Made by a program: the position numbers and the translations under genes. Below, piece after piece: positions 11,301 through 22,947 of a DNA stretch of 64,000 nucleotides. The number at the start of each line of letters is the position of its first letter. The stretch's first letter is position 1. The notes beneath the pieces were generated by a model that was given only the letters and a program-made list of their open reading frames with translations, was not told where the DNA came from and searched no databases. The stretch is from Lunularia cruciata (Eukaryota > Streptophyta > Marchantiopsida > Lunulariales > Lunulariaceae), in assembly GCA_948567375.1 (NCBI GenBank), contig OX419761.1:25334243-25398242 (forward strand), given 5' to 3'.

Positions 11301-13379
11301 ACCATTAGCATCTATGGAAATTCACAATATCTTTCATATAGAAGTGATGAGAAACATATTTTATAAATTCTTTGAATTTATCTCAAGTATAATTAATTTG
11401 TGGGTTATTGGTATTCCAATGCTTTTTGAATTATATTATTTGGAATAATGAGTGTTGAGAAGTAGTTGGACCTAAATTAGCAATTATATCTAAACAGACT
11501 TGAGTATATACAACAAGGATATCGGCCATCTATTAGTTGGAAACTAAACTCCACAACAACTTTGGTGAACTTACAATTGCAAAGGGAGAAATATTTGCTC
11601 TTGATCCAAACCAAGTATCTATCCAAAAGAAATGAGGACACAAATGGTGTAACTTGTCCTTCACAATAGTCCATCATCTCTTTATTAATGATTACTTCAC
11701 TAATAGACTTGTGTTTCCACTATTGAGCTCTTTGTAAGAGTTCAAGAAACAAGCCCATTTCATTTTCAACTTCTTCTTATTCATAGACATTGGAAATCCA
11801 TTACCAAATTTCATGAAAAAGTTGGCCATATAACTGAAGGCAATGTTCTTATAAATGGTTTTCTTATTGCTAATACCATGGATTTGTTTAAAATGTTATG
11901 ATCCTCCAAATGATCAAGAATTTGACTATAATCATGTACAACTATTTTGAATATATCTTCCTTGTATTTCCATGTACTCATCATGCTAAAAGTAGGAGAA
12001 TTACATTTTGCTTTACCTTTACTCTTAGGAGTAGTAGCATGCGTAGTGGACCTGGAACAAACTAATTTCAAGAGTTCCTAGAATCCTATCTTGTGTGGAG
12101 GAACAAAATTAGCATTTTAATGCTCAAGACAAGAGAGAGACCCAATCCCTCCTATGTAATTGGATGGAGGATTGGGAGTAGGGTTGAACTTGGCCATCCA
12201 AATGTGTGTGCATTCCATGATTCCTTCAATTGCAATTTCAATTTCAAAGTGCGATTCTAAAAGATGGCACATTGTGAATTCTTCCATGTAAAAGTACCAT
12301 ACATTCTTCCAAGGCGGCAATGGAGATCAAGTTGATCTTAAAGAGTATTGCACTTTGTGCCATAAATCATTCAAAAATTGCATTGAACTTCTTGAGTTGG
12401 AATTTCTCTTTCAATTACATGTTTTGCCATGCGCTTTGTTCTCAATGATAATTGGGACACTCTTTTGATCCAACCAATCCAAATCTGAATTAAGATTTTG
12501 GTCTTTGAACTCTCTCTTTGACTTAGTGATACATGGCACATCTAGATGGGTCTAGATGAATCACACTTAATTAAAATAATTGCAAATTAATCACTTTGAC
12601 AACTTGTAAGCCCCATGTTCAACCCTACCATCACTTTTTGATACAACCCATAAAAAATGGCTATAGCTCATAAAGAAACTTTATGGCATGTTCACAAATG
12701 GACATTAATTTCTTTATGGATCCCGCTGAATAATTTACATGACATGTCCCACATCTATAACTCTCCCATAATTTCCACACCTAAAACCTCCCTTATGTTA
12801 TATCCACTTTGACTATTTGAAGAACCTATTGGCATGATTGATGCTTTAGATTATGTCCCCTAACTAGTACATTAAAATCTGAAAAGTGCAATATATACAA
12901 AGGTTCTAGTGTCATTGGATAAGAGGAAGTAAAATTAAAAAGGAGGAGCACAAATTAGTTCATGCTCAACATCTGCATGTATACTATAAAAATATGTAAA
13001 CTATTCAAATAGCTTGAGTTATCAAACATAGTCCTCATCTTGCTGCTTTTGAGGTAAATTTTAATTTGATTGCTGATTATAGACTACTTGTTAAATGTAC
13101 ATATAATGCATGGGTTAGTGTGTCTTTTGAATCAATGATATATTTTGGAATAAATCTGTTGGAAACAATATTATTAGACTTTTACTATAATCAAAGGTGT
13201 ATATTTAATGAATTTTCTACTTTATAAATTTATAAATATAAATTTACATTTTGATAGTGGAGGAAATTGTATATTTCAATAAAGGAAATTTTGTTCAAAC
13301 AAACTAAAAACCTTTTTTTCTTTTTTTTAATCATAATCAAATCTGAAGAAAAATTATTTTGATCAGGAGAGATTTTTAC
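11301..13379. other. About 2.1 kb without a recognised gene
   Basis: Short minus-strand open pieces lie at 11477-11677, 11811-12071 and 12117-12320 in a stretch that reads more like decayed coding sequence than random DNA (for example KSMVLAIRKPFIRT). I cannot assign them to a family. From 12560 to 13379 the DNA is AT-rich and shows nothing I can identify. Confidence 0.4.
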
Positions 13380-14935
13380 TATATACCAAAACATACTTTT
13401 TGAGCATTATATGCCTATGGGTCTACTTTTCTATTATAGGAGTAGATCCAAAGATACATCACAATAAATCTTTAGAGAAGGTGGTTGTGAGACTCTCATC
13501 TTTGAGTTCTCAAGATGTCTTGAGCACAATGGGAGTGATCCAAGGTTGCTCTTTATCTCCAACTCTATTTGGAATCTTCATCGATGACAAGAGAGTACTC
13601 ATGGAAGTTGGAGCTACATGTGAATAGGTTGGCTCTTTGATGATTCATAAAATTCTTTATGTAGATGATTTTAGTGCTCCTTTTCACCAATCCAAAGAGT
13701 TTATAGAAGTTATTGGATTCTCCCTTTTTGCTTGCAACCAAAGATGGAGGTGAACCTTGACAAGTTCAAGGTCATTGTGGTGGGTTCTAAAGTAGGCATG
13801 ACTCCTTTCTTCTTTGATAGAAAGTGCTTGGAGCAAGTTTCTTCTTACAAGTACTCAGGAATTGGTTTTCTCATGATTATAGTTGGTCTACTTGTGTGAA
13901 GAATAGAATCAATGCAAGGTTTAGAGCTTTGTATTCACTCATGAATCACTCTAGACTTGTTCATCTTACCACATAAGAGTTAAAGAAGGTGCTTTTCAGA
14001 TCTCTTATACAGCCGGTGGTTTTCTATTGTAAGCAGATTTGGGGTCTAGGTACTAAGAAGACATGGTGGCAAAAGGTTGAGAGAGTTCAAAAAGTGTTTT
14101 TGTGTGATGAATTGGGTGTGAGGACTCAAAACTCCTTATGTTTTGTTGCTTGTTGCAATAGTGTTTTTGCCTCTTGAGGCTGAATCTTTGCACTTAGCTC
14201 TCAGATATGCATTAAGGCAAGGTCCATGGAGCATGAGAGACTTCCCTACCAACCTCTTTGTGCAACTCTATCTATTGGTTGGTATTCAAATCTGATTGCA
14301 TGGGCCACTAGGTAGAACATTTCTAAGCAACACTTGAGATTGGATCCTATGGCATTCCAAGAGGTGATCAAGGAGCAGTTCTTACATCACCTATGGCATG
14401 AAATCAATATTAGGATGGTGTTCTATAAACACTTTTCAAATCCTATATTGGTGTATTGCAAGCAAGATTATCTCTTGGGTAGGATTTCTACTTCACTTAG
14501 ACATATTATTGCTCAATACAAAACTAGCTCTCATAGAATAGAAGTAGAACAAGGACATTGGCAGCAAATAGAACACTCCATGTGACTTTGTGTGTTGTGT
14601 AACATAAGCAAAGTTTATGCCCGGAGCAGTTCATGGTAAGACGCGGATAGTCCCTTGTACAACTATGTTGAGGATGAGCACCATATTTTTGTTGAGTAGC
14701 CTTGCTACCAACAGATCAGAGTTAGACATCAGATTAGTATTAGTGATTTCTCAGCTCTCCTACAGATTGGTGCTTTGGTGTTAGGGAAGTATATGATCAA
14801 GCTTAGTCTACATTGGATCAATTTGTTATGAATTAGTGAGATGTCCTAGGCTCACATTTTATGTGATTTGTATTGTGTTTTCAGCCGTTTGACTCTTTGG
14901 GTGTTTCGGGCTTTATATTTCAGATTTCAGATAGA
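13380..14935 (+). mobile_element. LINE fragment L1 (3' half, plus strand)
   Basis: Reverse-transcriptase phrases of a non-LTR element appear: TMGVIQGCSLSPTLFGIFIDD (about 13527), then the 'STNPKSL', 'VNLDK' and 'SRLVHLT' blocks and QPVVFYCKQIWGLGTKKTWWQKVERVQKVFLCDELGVRTQ (13989-14130). The C-terminal Cys/His region follows (LCVLC ... VEDEHHIFVE, about 14585-14700). The 3' tail near 14860-14930 matches the ends of the other LINE copies. The 5' part is missing and the coding region is disrupted by several stops and shifts. Confidence 0.85.
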
Positions 14936-15284
14936 TATTAATATATTTTGATTTAGTGTAGGTAAATAATATAATAATAATTTTCTAATTATATTTATAA
15001 TATTAGATATAATATAATATAATATTTTAACTATAATTTATTTAAAGAAGAAGAGGTAAATCAATACCACCATTAAAAAATAGATGGTGGGATTTTTATG
15101 GGAAAAAAATTCAAGTACACAAAAAGCTTGGATACAAAACAAACCAAATGTTTTGAACTAGTAATCCCTAGAGTTTAAAAAAGTTTCTTTCTGATTCTCT
15201 TCTTTTCAATTTCAATGAAACCAAGATAAAGGTAAACCTCAATAAGTTTAAAGGATTGTGGTGTGTTTGAAAAAATGAATATAA
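14936..15284. other. AT-rich spacer
   Basis: Long runs of A and T with repeated 'taatataat' (about 14985-15040). No gene or element was recognised. It separates two LINE fragments of opposite orientation. Confidence 0.5.
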
Positions 15285-16880
15285 AGCCAAAATGACCTCA
15301 AGAGTCAAAAGGTAGAAAACGTAATACAAATCATATACAATGTGAAATTAAGAAATATCCTATGATGTCTAAACACTTGGTTATATATATCATACTTGAA
15401 AAATTGGTAACATATTATTCCAATGTCTACCAAGTACTTTTTTAAAGCTAAAGCCTCAATCTACAATAAACTGTAGAAGTCTCTAGCACTAATTTGATGA
15501 TGTCTAACTCTTATATATCCTCATAATAAGGGTACTTAAGAGAAACATGGTGCTTATCTACAACCTTGGCCATGGAACAATAATGTTCAAAAGTGCATAG
15601 AGTGATCTATATGTTTCCAATGCACTTCATCTACAACAAGTCTATGAGAGCTAGTCCTATATTGAGCAATGATATATCTAAGTGAGGTAGATACTGTAGT
15701 TAAAAAATTATCTTGTTCATGATAAATCATGATAGAGTTCAAAAATTGTTTACAGACTACCAGCTTGGTACCATTTTCATGCTATAAGTAGCACAAAAAA
15801 TGCTTTTGATCACTTCTTGTGGAGCAATAAGTTCTAACTTCCAATGCCATTTAGGAACCTCCTACCTTATAGCCCAACCATATTTGGATACCAACCAATA
15901 GATTATGTAGCACAAAGAGCTGTAGTAGAAGAGTTTGTCATGCTTCATTGACCTCACCCTAGAGATAGAAGTGAGAGCCAAGAAGAAGGCTTAAGCCTCA
16001 AGAGACAAAAAGGTTGTTTCAAAAAGAAAGAAGACATTAGGGTTCAAGTACTCATACCAAGTTCATCACAAAATAAGACTTTTTGAATCTTCTAAATCTT
16101 CTACCAAAATGTCCTTTTAGTACCAAGACCCCAATCTTGAGCACCATAAAGAATCATAGGCTAGAAAAATGGTTTGAAAAACCACTTCTTCAACTCCCAT
16201 ATGGTAAGATAAGCAAGTCTAGAGTGATTTATGAGTGAATGCAAAGCTCTAAACCATGCATTAACTCTATTCTTATAAAAAGTAGACCATCTATAGCCAT
16301 GAGAAAACTCAATACCTAAGTACTTGTAAGTAGGAACCTGATCTAAGGGTGTATTATTAAAGAAACAAGGTGTGATGCCTTTAGAACCCACCACAATCAT
16401 CCTAGACTTATCAAGGTTGACCTCCACCTTTTTTGGTTGCAAAAGGCAAGGAAATGATCCAATAGCCTCTCTAGAATTTATGGATTGTTAGACAAAAGAA
16501 CCACATCCTTTGCATAAGAAGTGTATGTATCATCAAAGAACCAACTTGCATGCCTATAGCTTTTGCTTTTAAGACTACTCTCTTCAAATCATCAATGAAG
16601 ATCTTAAAGAAAGTTGGAGATAACGAGCAACCTTGAATCACTCCTATTGTGCTAAGGATATCTTGATAGCTCAAGGAACAGAGTCTCAGAATAACCTTCT
16701 TATAGAGTCTAGATATATCACCAACTAGATACTATGAAGCTCAAACTTCACTAAGCGTCTCACTTAGAGCCTGCTTGAGTACCTTGTCCAAAGTCTCTTT
16801 GAAATCAATGGAAGCAACATATAGAGCTCTACCAACATCATTGGATTTCCACCACAAGATACAAAGCACTAATAGATGGT
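15285..16880 (-). mobile_element. LINE fragment L2 (minus strand)
   Basis: Read on the minus strand, it runs from the RT 'ARGRALYV'-like block through TIGVIQGCSLSPTFFKIFIDDLKRVV (16471-16674) to VEVNLDKSRMIVVGSKGITPCFFNNTPLDQVPTYKYLGIEFSHGYRWSTF (16161-16442). It then passes through the C-terminal region to the shared 3' tail ending near 15290. It is the same family as L1, 5' truncated, with several disruptions. Confidence 0.85.
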
Positions 16881-17480
16881 CCAAGTACTATAATATGATC
16901 TAAACTATGGTTTACAAAAGCTACTTGATCCTTTTCTTGTGTTTTGCAATGAAACAAAGATGGAAGTAAACCTTGATAGGTTTAAGGTGATTTTGCTAGG
17001 TTTTAAAGGTATCACACTTTTATTCTTTGATGACAAGCCTTAGAGAAGGTTTCTTCTTAAAAGTACTTGGGGTTGAGTTTTCTCATGATTATAGTTGGTT
17101 TACTTGTGTCAAAAGTAGATTTAGTGCATGGTTTAGAGGATTGTCTTTAGAGCAAATTCATAAGTGAATACTCATGATAGTTGTAGACTTGCTCATCTTA
17201 CCACATGGGAGTTGTAGAAGGTGTTATTTAGATCTCTTGTGTAGCCTATGCTTCATGATGATGCTCAAGTTTGGGGTCCTAGTACTAAGAAGATATGATG
17301 ATAGAAGATTGAGAAGGTTCAAATAGTCTTCTTGTGGGATGAACTTGGTGTAAGGACACAAACTCCTTAGGAGTTTTTGCTTGCTGAGACTTTTTTTTTG
17401 CCTCTTGAGGTTGAAGCTTTGCTCTTAGCTCTCAATTATACGTCTTGGGTAAAATGAGCACTGAATAATGAAATATAAAG
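16881..17480 (+). mobile_element. LINE fragment L3 (plus strand)
   Basis: A diverged copy of the RT-thumb part of the same LINE. 'ggaagtaaaccttgata' near 16960 corresponds to VNLDK, followed by the SHDYSWFTC-type block and 'gaacttggtgtaaggaca' near 17340. It lies directly next to L2 in opposite orientation. No long open frame remains. Confidence 0.7.
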
Positions 17481-17489
17481 TTAGGAAGA

Positions 17490-17619
17490 CCAAAAGAGTC
17501 AAAAGGTTGAAAACATAATACACATCACATCCAATGTAAGCTATCATGCCATTTGTAGCATCACACCTATATTGCTCAAACTATGGAGTAGTAATGTTGG
17601 TAGTTACTTATAGACTACT
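17490..17619 (-). mobile_element. LINE 3' tail scrap (minus strand)
   Basis: The phrase 'agagtcaaaaggttgaaaac' followed by 'ataatacacatcacatcc' is the reverse complement of the L1 3' tail. It may belong with the LINE piece at 18081-18320, with 17620-18080 inserted between them. Confidence 0.55.
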
Positions 17620-18080
17620 TGTTGACAGACAGATTTTGGGTTTGGGGTACTGTTTACATGGTAGGGCCCATTGTCACTTGCACCATTTGGCCCATCGGGT
17701 GTGCCATCAGTGGGACCGTTAGGGTTTTAGACCTAGCTCAAGTCCAGGGAGTATATTCTCAAAGTGCAGCTTCAAAGAGCTCACTTCCTTGATGTTGAGC
17801 CTTTGAGTTCCTAACTATGGTGGACAGAGGCCGGTGTGGATCACCTAGATTCCCTTAGCTAGAGTGGGTGTGGCTTGATTGTAATTAGTGTCCGGTTAAT
17901 GGCAGATTAATTGAGTGACAGATCAAGTACTCATTTGATTGAGTGTGATTAGAGTTGTGTAAAAGAACTGATTATTGTGGTACTTTAAACTCCATGTATG
18001 ACTTATGTGTGAATTGTGTTTCTATAGTGAGCGATGTTGACAATGATGTATGTCTTGTAGCAATGTATATATGCATGACA
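17620..18080. other. Less AT-rich 461-bp block with TGT...ACA ends, unassigned
   Basis: The block begins TGTTGACAGAC and ends GCATGACA, and is visibly richer in G and C than its surroundings (17640-17830). It is flanked on both sides by pieces of minus-strand LINE. Those features fit a small solo LTR inserted into a LINE, but the five bases on each side (ctact and aagcc) do not match, so the call is weak. Confidence 0.3.
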
Positions 18081-18320
18081 AAGCCTAGGAAAGTTTTGAG
18101 TGCACTTGACTAGTATGTAAACTATTATCTATCAAGTAATTTCCTAAATCTAAATATTCAATCTGCAAGAGAGTGGAAAAGTCCCTACTACTAATCTTAT
18201 GTCTATCTTTGATTCTCTCATAATAAGTGCTCTCCAAAAATACATGGTGCTCATCTTCTACTTTGCCTAAGGAGCATAATTTGCAAAGTTGCAAGAAGAG
18301 ATCTGCACTTTTTAACATAA
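18081..18320 (-). mobile_element. LINE fragment L4, C-terminal Cys/His region
   Basis: The minus-strand frame 18085-18318 reads LCKLCSLGKVEDEHHVFLES, then KDRHKISSRDFSTLLQIE. This is the C-terminal zinc-like CxxC...EDEHHxFxE block seen in L1. It is a short remnant of the same LINE family. Confidence 0.8.
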
Positions 18321-19363
18321 GAGTTTATGAGATAAAACAGATTTCAAAATCTCACAACCTTCACCTCAAAGCTTCAAAATTTACACATAAAGTCTCAATC
18401 AAAAGATATTGATGACCACTTCTAAAACAATCAAATATCAACTCATTTGAGCAAATAAGTACATAGTTATGGCCTCTAGAGTTTGCTATAGTTAACTTCT
18501 AAACCTCATTGAGCCCTCAGAATGTAATGCTTATAACTTCAAGCATAAAGCTTCAAATTGCATGAGAATAGTATCAGTCAATAGCCGCTAATAAGGTGAT
18601 TCTCTGAATGTAGAACTACCTCATTTGAAGATATGAGGTCAAAGTTCCAACCTTTGGAAGTTGCAAATCGGAGCACCACCAATTGCATAAGATCACAAAA
18701 TGATGAAACTCAGAACTTGCTCCATAGAACTCCAACTTTTGCAATCAAGGATAAACTAGAAAGATCTTTCACAACCATCCCTAATGATTTAAGATTGAAA
18801 AATTTGGATATGGAACCAACAAGTTACAACATTTCAAAATTGCAGTGTGAACCTTAAAATCTTCCAAAGATGATAAAATTTGAATCTTTGTAATTTTTGC
18901 ATAGATGTGATTTATTTGTGCTTGGTACCAATCAAAAGTGCTTCTTGAGGTGTATCTAATACTACAAGAATCAGATCATGTGGACACCAAATGATGAAGA
19001 AACAAACTCCTAAATATGGACACCCTGTTTGGAGATTCAATTACCAATAACTTCTACCACAAATATATGATATGCCTTATGGTGGGCAAAGATCAAGAGA
19101 CTATGTGCTATCAAGCACCATTTTTACTCACTTGTTTGCAATTTATATTGCCTAAAATGTGAAATAGCTATAGGTAAAGTAAATTGAGGACATAGCAACT
19201 ATCCTTGAAGAACCACCATGAAAAGAATACTCAAACATGCCATATGCTATCATCTCAAAAAATTATCACACACCAACATAGTAGTATCTCCACCAAAAGA
19301 GCCATATAACATACACTACAAGCTTGAACATGTCCATAGTCAATGACACTTAATATAAGGTCC
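18321..19363. other. About 1 kb without a recognised feature
   Basis: AT-rich DNA with short open frames only (longest 74 aa at 18633-18857), none resembling a known protein. The last bases (about 19340-19360, 'caatgacacttaatataagg') match the repeat unit at 20280-20302, so the right edge belongs to that repeat. Confidence 0.4.
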
Positions 19364-20051
19364 TGTGAGCCGGCCTATCTCTCACTCAGGATGAACCTCT
19401 AATGGCTATTATGGTGGTGTACCATGGACTAAGAAAGCAAGGAACCCCAACTCCATCATACTCCTCCAAGCTAACACTCCAAGACTCAAGACATTGCTCA
19501 CTAGAACTCAATGAAAGAGAGATAGTTGCAAATGAAAGGATGATGGGTACCTCCTCACCCCTTGTTTATATACTTGTGAAATAGTCACGCACCAAAGTTA
19601 CTAATTACCGTAGTAACTCAAGTTACTAGACTATAAGTCAAGTAAAGTCAAAAAGTAGAAAGGAATATCCATTCACATGGGCATATTCCACAAGCATGTG
19701 ATCTTATCTTGACCCAACCACTAAGTCAAAGATTCCTTCACATGGGCTATCCTTGGACTATAGAAGAATCCAAAACAAAAAGGCTTGCGGGCCCAAGAGT
19801 TCTCAACTCTTTCCTTAGAGCCAAACATCTAGGAATAATACAAAGTCAACACACTAGAATCCAAAATAATGGTGCTCATCTTTTCCACTTCCTCTAAAGT
19901 AAGGTCCTCTCTATCTTATCTATGACTAACTCTAGCTAATCATGACTAATGTAGAACCATCTTATATCTCTATATAAATAATATCTCTCAAGTACTAGTA
20001 ATACCAAGCTAAATATCACAATACCACACACATGTGCAAATTGGTGTTATA
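19364..20051 (-). repeat. Solo LTR, family X (copy X1)
   Basis: The copy starts TGTGAGCCGGCC and ends GGTGTTATA on the plus strand. It is the same sequence as the LTRs of gypsy elements G1 and G2 and is read on the minus strand. No internal region is attached. The flanks are the repeat unit found again, inverted and uninterrupted, near 20442-20460, which serves as an empty site. The target duplication is degenerate (ggtcc left, agtct right, depending on the exact end). Confidence 0.8.
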
Positions 20052-20600
20052 GTCTAGAGTGCCATCAATGTTTGGGAGGTGACATGGTGCACACTTGTGC
20101 ATATGATCCTTCCAAACAACACCATCATGTCCTTCCTACATGAGGGCTCTAAAACTCATGAGAAATTAGCAAATGCTCATCATAAGGATACCTTACACTA
20201 TGCTACTACTTGAAGAGGATGTTGGAGACCATTGATCTATCAATTTTGTCAAGTTGATTGTATATATCTTTAGTAGACTACACCAATGACACTTAATGTA
20301 ATAACATCTCACATTATCTTGAAAGTGGATGAGGTTTTGACCTTTTGGAGCCCTCATGTAGGTAGGAAATGATGGTGTTGTTAAGAAGGATCATATGCAC
20401 AAGTGTGCACCATGTCACCTCCCAAACATTGATGGCACTATGGAACTTACATTAAGTATCATTGGTGTAGTCTACTAAAGATATATATAATCACCTTGAT
20501 TAAATTGATAGATCAATTATTTATAACATCCTCTTCAAGTAGTAGCATGGTGTAAGGTATCCTTATGATGAGCAATTGCTAAGTTCTTAGAGGTCATTGA
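20052..20600. repeat. Interleaved inverted repeats (A-B-A'-B')
   Basis: Segment A (about 20062-20150, 'gccatcaatgtttgggaggtgacatgg...') is inverted at about 20357-20442. Segment B (about 20150-20302) is inverted at about 20447-20600. The order A, B, A', B' is not a simple hairpin. No coding frame is present. Confidence 0.8.
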
Positions 20601-20899
20601 CATCACGCTTAAAAGATCTCTACCCATTGAGAACATACGCTCACCCATACATCTAGATCATACAAGTCCACAACTACAATAATATCATGATGAATGACTT
20701 TAGGTAAGTCTCGATCTCATCCATAGAGTTGAAACTAAGGAGAGAAAGATGCTAAGGAGACTTGCCGGCTAAACCTCATAGTCAATGGTAAAGGTCCAAC
20801 AAAGTCCAAACTCTAGATATAGAAGTTCAACAAAGTCCAAATTCTAACAATAGAAGTTTGCAATGGCACTAAATCCTCTAACATATCAATAATAGAAGT
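20601..20899. other. Spacer before G5, nothing recognised
   Basis: Contains a short direct repeat ('caacaaagtccaaa' at about 20798 and again near 20830). Could be the decayed RNase H side of G5. Confidence 0.3.
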
Positions 20900-21167
20900 T
20901 TACCAACCCAAGGAATACATGCAATAGCTTCCACCTTGATATGTTGAACACCAAGTCCACCAAGATAGATAGTGTGACCTAAATACTCAACCTACTCATG
21001 GAAACATTTGTATTTCTCAAGATGTAATTTTAGTCCATGAGATCTCAATCTCTCAAATGCCTCTAGCAAATATCTCTCATGCTCTTCCAAAATAGTGCTA
21101 TGACCAATATATTATCAATATAACACCAAGAAAAATTCAATTATACTAGGATCTTGTCTATAACACT
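20900..21167 (-). pseudogene. G5: gypsy reverse transcriptase fragment, 3' side
   Basis: On the minus strand this reads EEHERYLLEAFERLRSHGLK, then LEKYKCF and VEYLGHTI, which is the RT palm-end and thumb of a Ty3/gypsy element. It continues, on the far side of TGTG copy B, at 25170. The element is a fossil. Confidence 0.75.
21163..21167. repeat. Target duplication of copy B, left (acact)
   Basis: acact immediately precedes TGTGGTACCC. The same five bases follow the element at 25170-25174. Confidence 0.85.
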
Positions 21168-21870
21168 TGTGGTACCCACATTTTATTTTTTTTGAAATTT
21201 GGAAGAAGAAGTGTATAGAGAAGTTGGATTGTGCCTATATGGCCAAAGAAGGCAAAGAAAAGAGTCTTTGGGATGAAACCCGAGGTAATGTGGCTTTGGG
21301 TCATAAGGTGAAGTACTCAGAATTGCCCTGTCAGCATACAACCCAAAGTAAGGAGTCTTTGTATCGGGGGTGTTCAACCCGAGCCGAGGACAATGTAACA
21401 AATTTCCTTTGGGGCAAGAGATTCAAGAAGGGACCATTCAAAAATGGCAGTCATACGCATGAAGGACATTTGACAATGACAAGAGCATGCAAGAGGTGTG
21501 ATTTCTTGGTAGAAACTCAAATTGAAGAGAGACAAAGAAGGCGTGACTCTATAAAAATTGGGCTAAAGATGAAGCGATGACAAGCAATTTTCCTTCACCG
21601 TTAAGAAGTTGTCCTATAGGAGATCGTGGGAAGGGAAGTAGAGTTGAAGACGTTGATGCGTTGGTGTGTAGAGGAGAATTTGAGAGAGCTAATCCGGGAA
21701 TCAGTAGGAAGAATAGTCCCCAACCTAGAGAGGAAGAGAGATAGATGGGAGGAGGGAAGAAGAACTCTAAATTTGTAGTGAGAAATCATGCGATTTGGAG
21801 GTTAGATGTGATCGCAAGAATTGAAGTCTTGAGCAGACTTTGGATCACATTCTTGGCGTGGAACTAGAAT

Positions 21871-22761
21871 GTGAGCTTTCCAGGGTTCATGACTGAGATA
21901 ATTGAGAGTAGATGTCTCGATGGCCCCGAGGAAGAGGGAAAGAGAGGTAATCCGGCTCGTTGGACGGAGTCGGATTGGAGGTTAGTACTCAGAAGAGAAG
22001 CAGGCACGGAGCAGGGTGCCATGTTCTTGGAGAAGGGAGAAGTAGCTGAAGAAACCCATGAGGTGAGAGATGCTTTCTCTTTGAAGCGCACAAAGAATGG
22101 ATACAAAGTAGAGAGTTACAAGCAAGGAATCATGAGTGATCTAATGGCAATCCTGAAGCCGGAGAGAACGACTTATGTGATGAAGCACCGAGTGGTGTTC
22201 TTCCATAAGATGTTTGTAGGAGAGCCGATTAACTGGGCAAAGTGTTTTCATGGGCAAACAAGACAGATGGTGTGGAATTTGTGGGATAAATTGCCTCCGC
22301 ATTACATTGTGCTGTTTGCAGCACATTTTTATCTAGGGCTGAACTTGCTCAATGCGGCAAAGCGCAACAAAATGGTGTCGTATTTCCATCCCGACTTAAG
22401 AATGGAGGTTGACACGGAGGAACAGCAATACATTCTTCAGATCAGGAGCAGCGATGAGTGCTACACGCAGATGGGGAAGAGCGTGCAGTTGGACGTGAGT
22501 ACTCCAAAGTCAAAGAAGAGGAGTCGACAAGGAGAAGGAGAAGACGTCAAGAAAATAAGACCTTGGAAGACCAGAAGAGTAAACTCGAGGAAAGGTATGG
22601 TGGTAATCGCATCATTAGAGGAAGAATCGGAGGGCAAAGCCGAGTGCAAGTCCAAAGACTCAGAAAGAGAAGAAGAACCCAAGCTCACACTGCAAAGTGG
22701 AGACATGAGTGGTGACAGCAACAATGGAGGAGAGATGACAAGGAGAAGGAGAAGACATTGA
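21871..22761 (+). CDS. TGTG-family N-terminal domain protein, copy B
   Basis: A 296-aa open frame that I cannot assign to a known family. Conserved phrases shared with copies C and D include TESDWRLVL, VRDAFS, KRTKNGYKVESYK, LMAILKPERT, FFHK, EPINWA+CFHG+TRQMVWNLWDK, PPHYIV, HFYLGLNLLN, FHPDLR and EEQQYILQIRS. After about residue 200 it becomes a highly charged basic and acidic linker (KKRSRQ, SEREEEPKLTLQSGD). The compact first 200 residues with conserved Trp, His and Tyr suggest a folded domain, possibly Gag-like. That is inference only. The true start may lie upstream. Confidence 0.6.
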   Translation: MSFPGFMTEIIESRCLDGPEEEGKRGNPARWTESDWRLVLRREAGTEQGAMFLEKGEVAEETHEVRDAFSLKRTKNGYKVESYKQGIMSDLMAILKPERTTYVMKHRVVFFHKMFVGEPINWAKCFHGQTRQMVWNLWDKLPPHYIVLFAAHFYLGLNLLNAAKRNKMVSYFHPDLRMEVDTEEQQYILQIRSSDECYTQMGKSVQLDVSTPKSKKRSRQGEGEDVKKIRPWKTRRVNSRKGMVVIASLEEESEGKAECKSKDSEREEEPKLTLQSGDMSGDSNNGGEMTRRRRRH

Positions 22762-22947
22762 GAAAATAAGACCTTGAAAGACCAGAAGAGTAAACCCGAG
22801 GAAAGGTATGGTGGTAATCGCATCATTGGAGGAAGAATCGGAGGGAAAAGCCGAGTGCAAGTCCAAAGACTCGGAAAGAGAAGAAGAACCCAAGCTCACA
22901 TTGCAAAGTGGAGACACAAGTGGTGACAGCAACGATGGAGGAGAGAT
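22526..22947 (+). repeat. 211-bp tandem duplication in copy B linker
   Basis: Two near-identical units, 22526-22736 and 22737-22947, both starting 'gacaaggagaaggagaagac' and ending 'ggaggagagat'. They cover the charged linker between the N-terminal domain and the coiled coil. Copies C and D have one unit. Confidence 0.85.

Noticed and set aside
14936-15060. AT-rich stretch as a matrix attachment region or replication origin
   Set aside because: Only low-complexity TA-rich sequence supports it. Such stretches are common in intergenic plant DNA and no specific motif cluster was seen.
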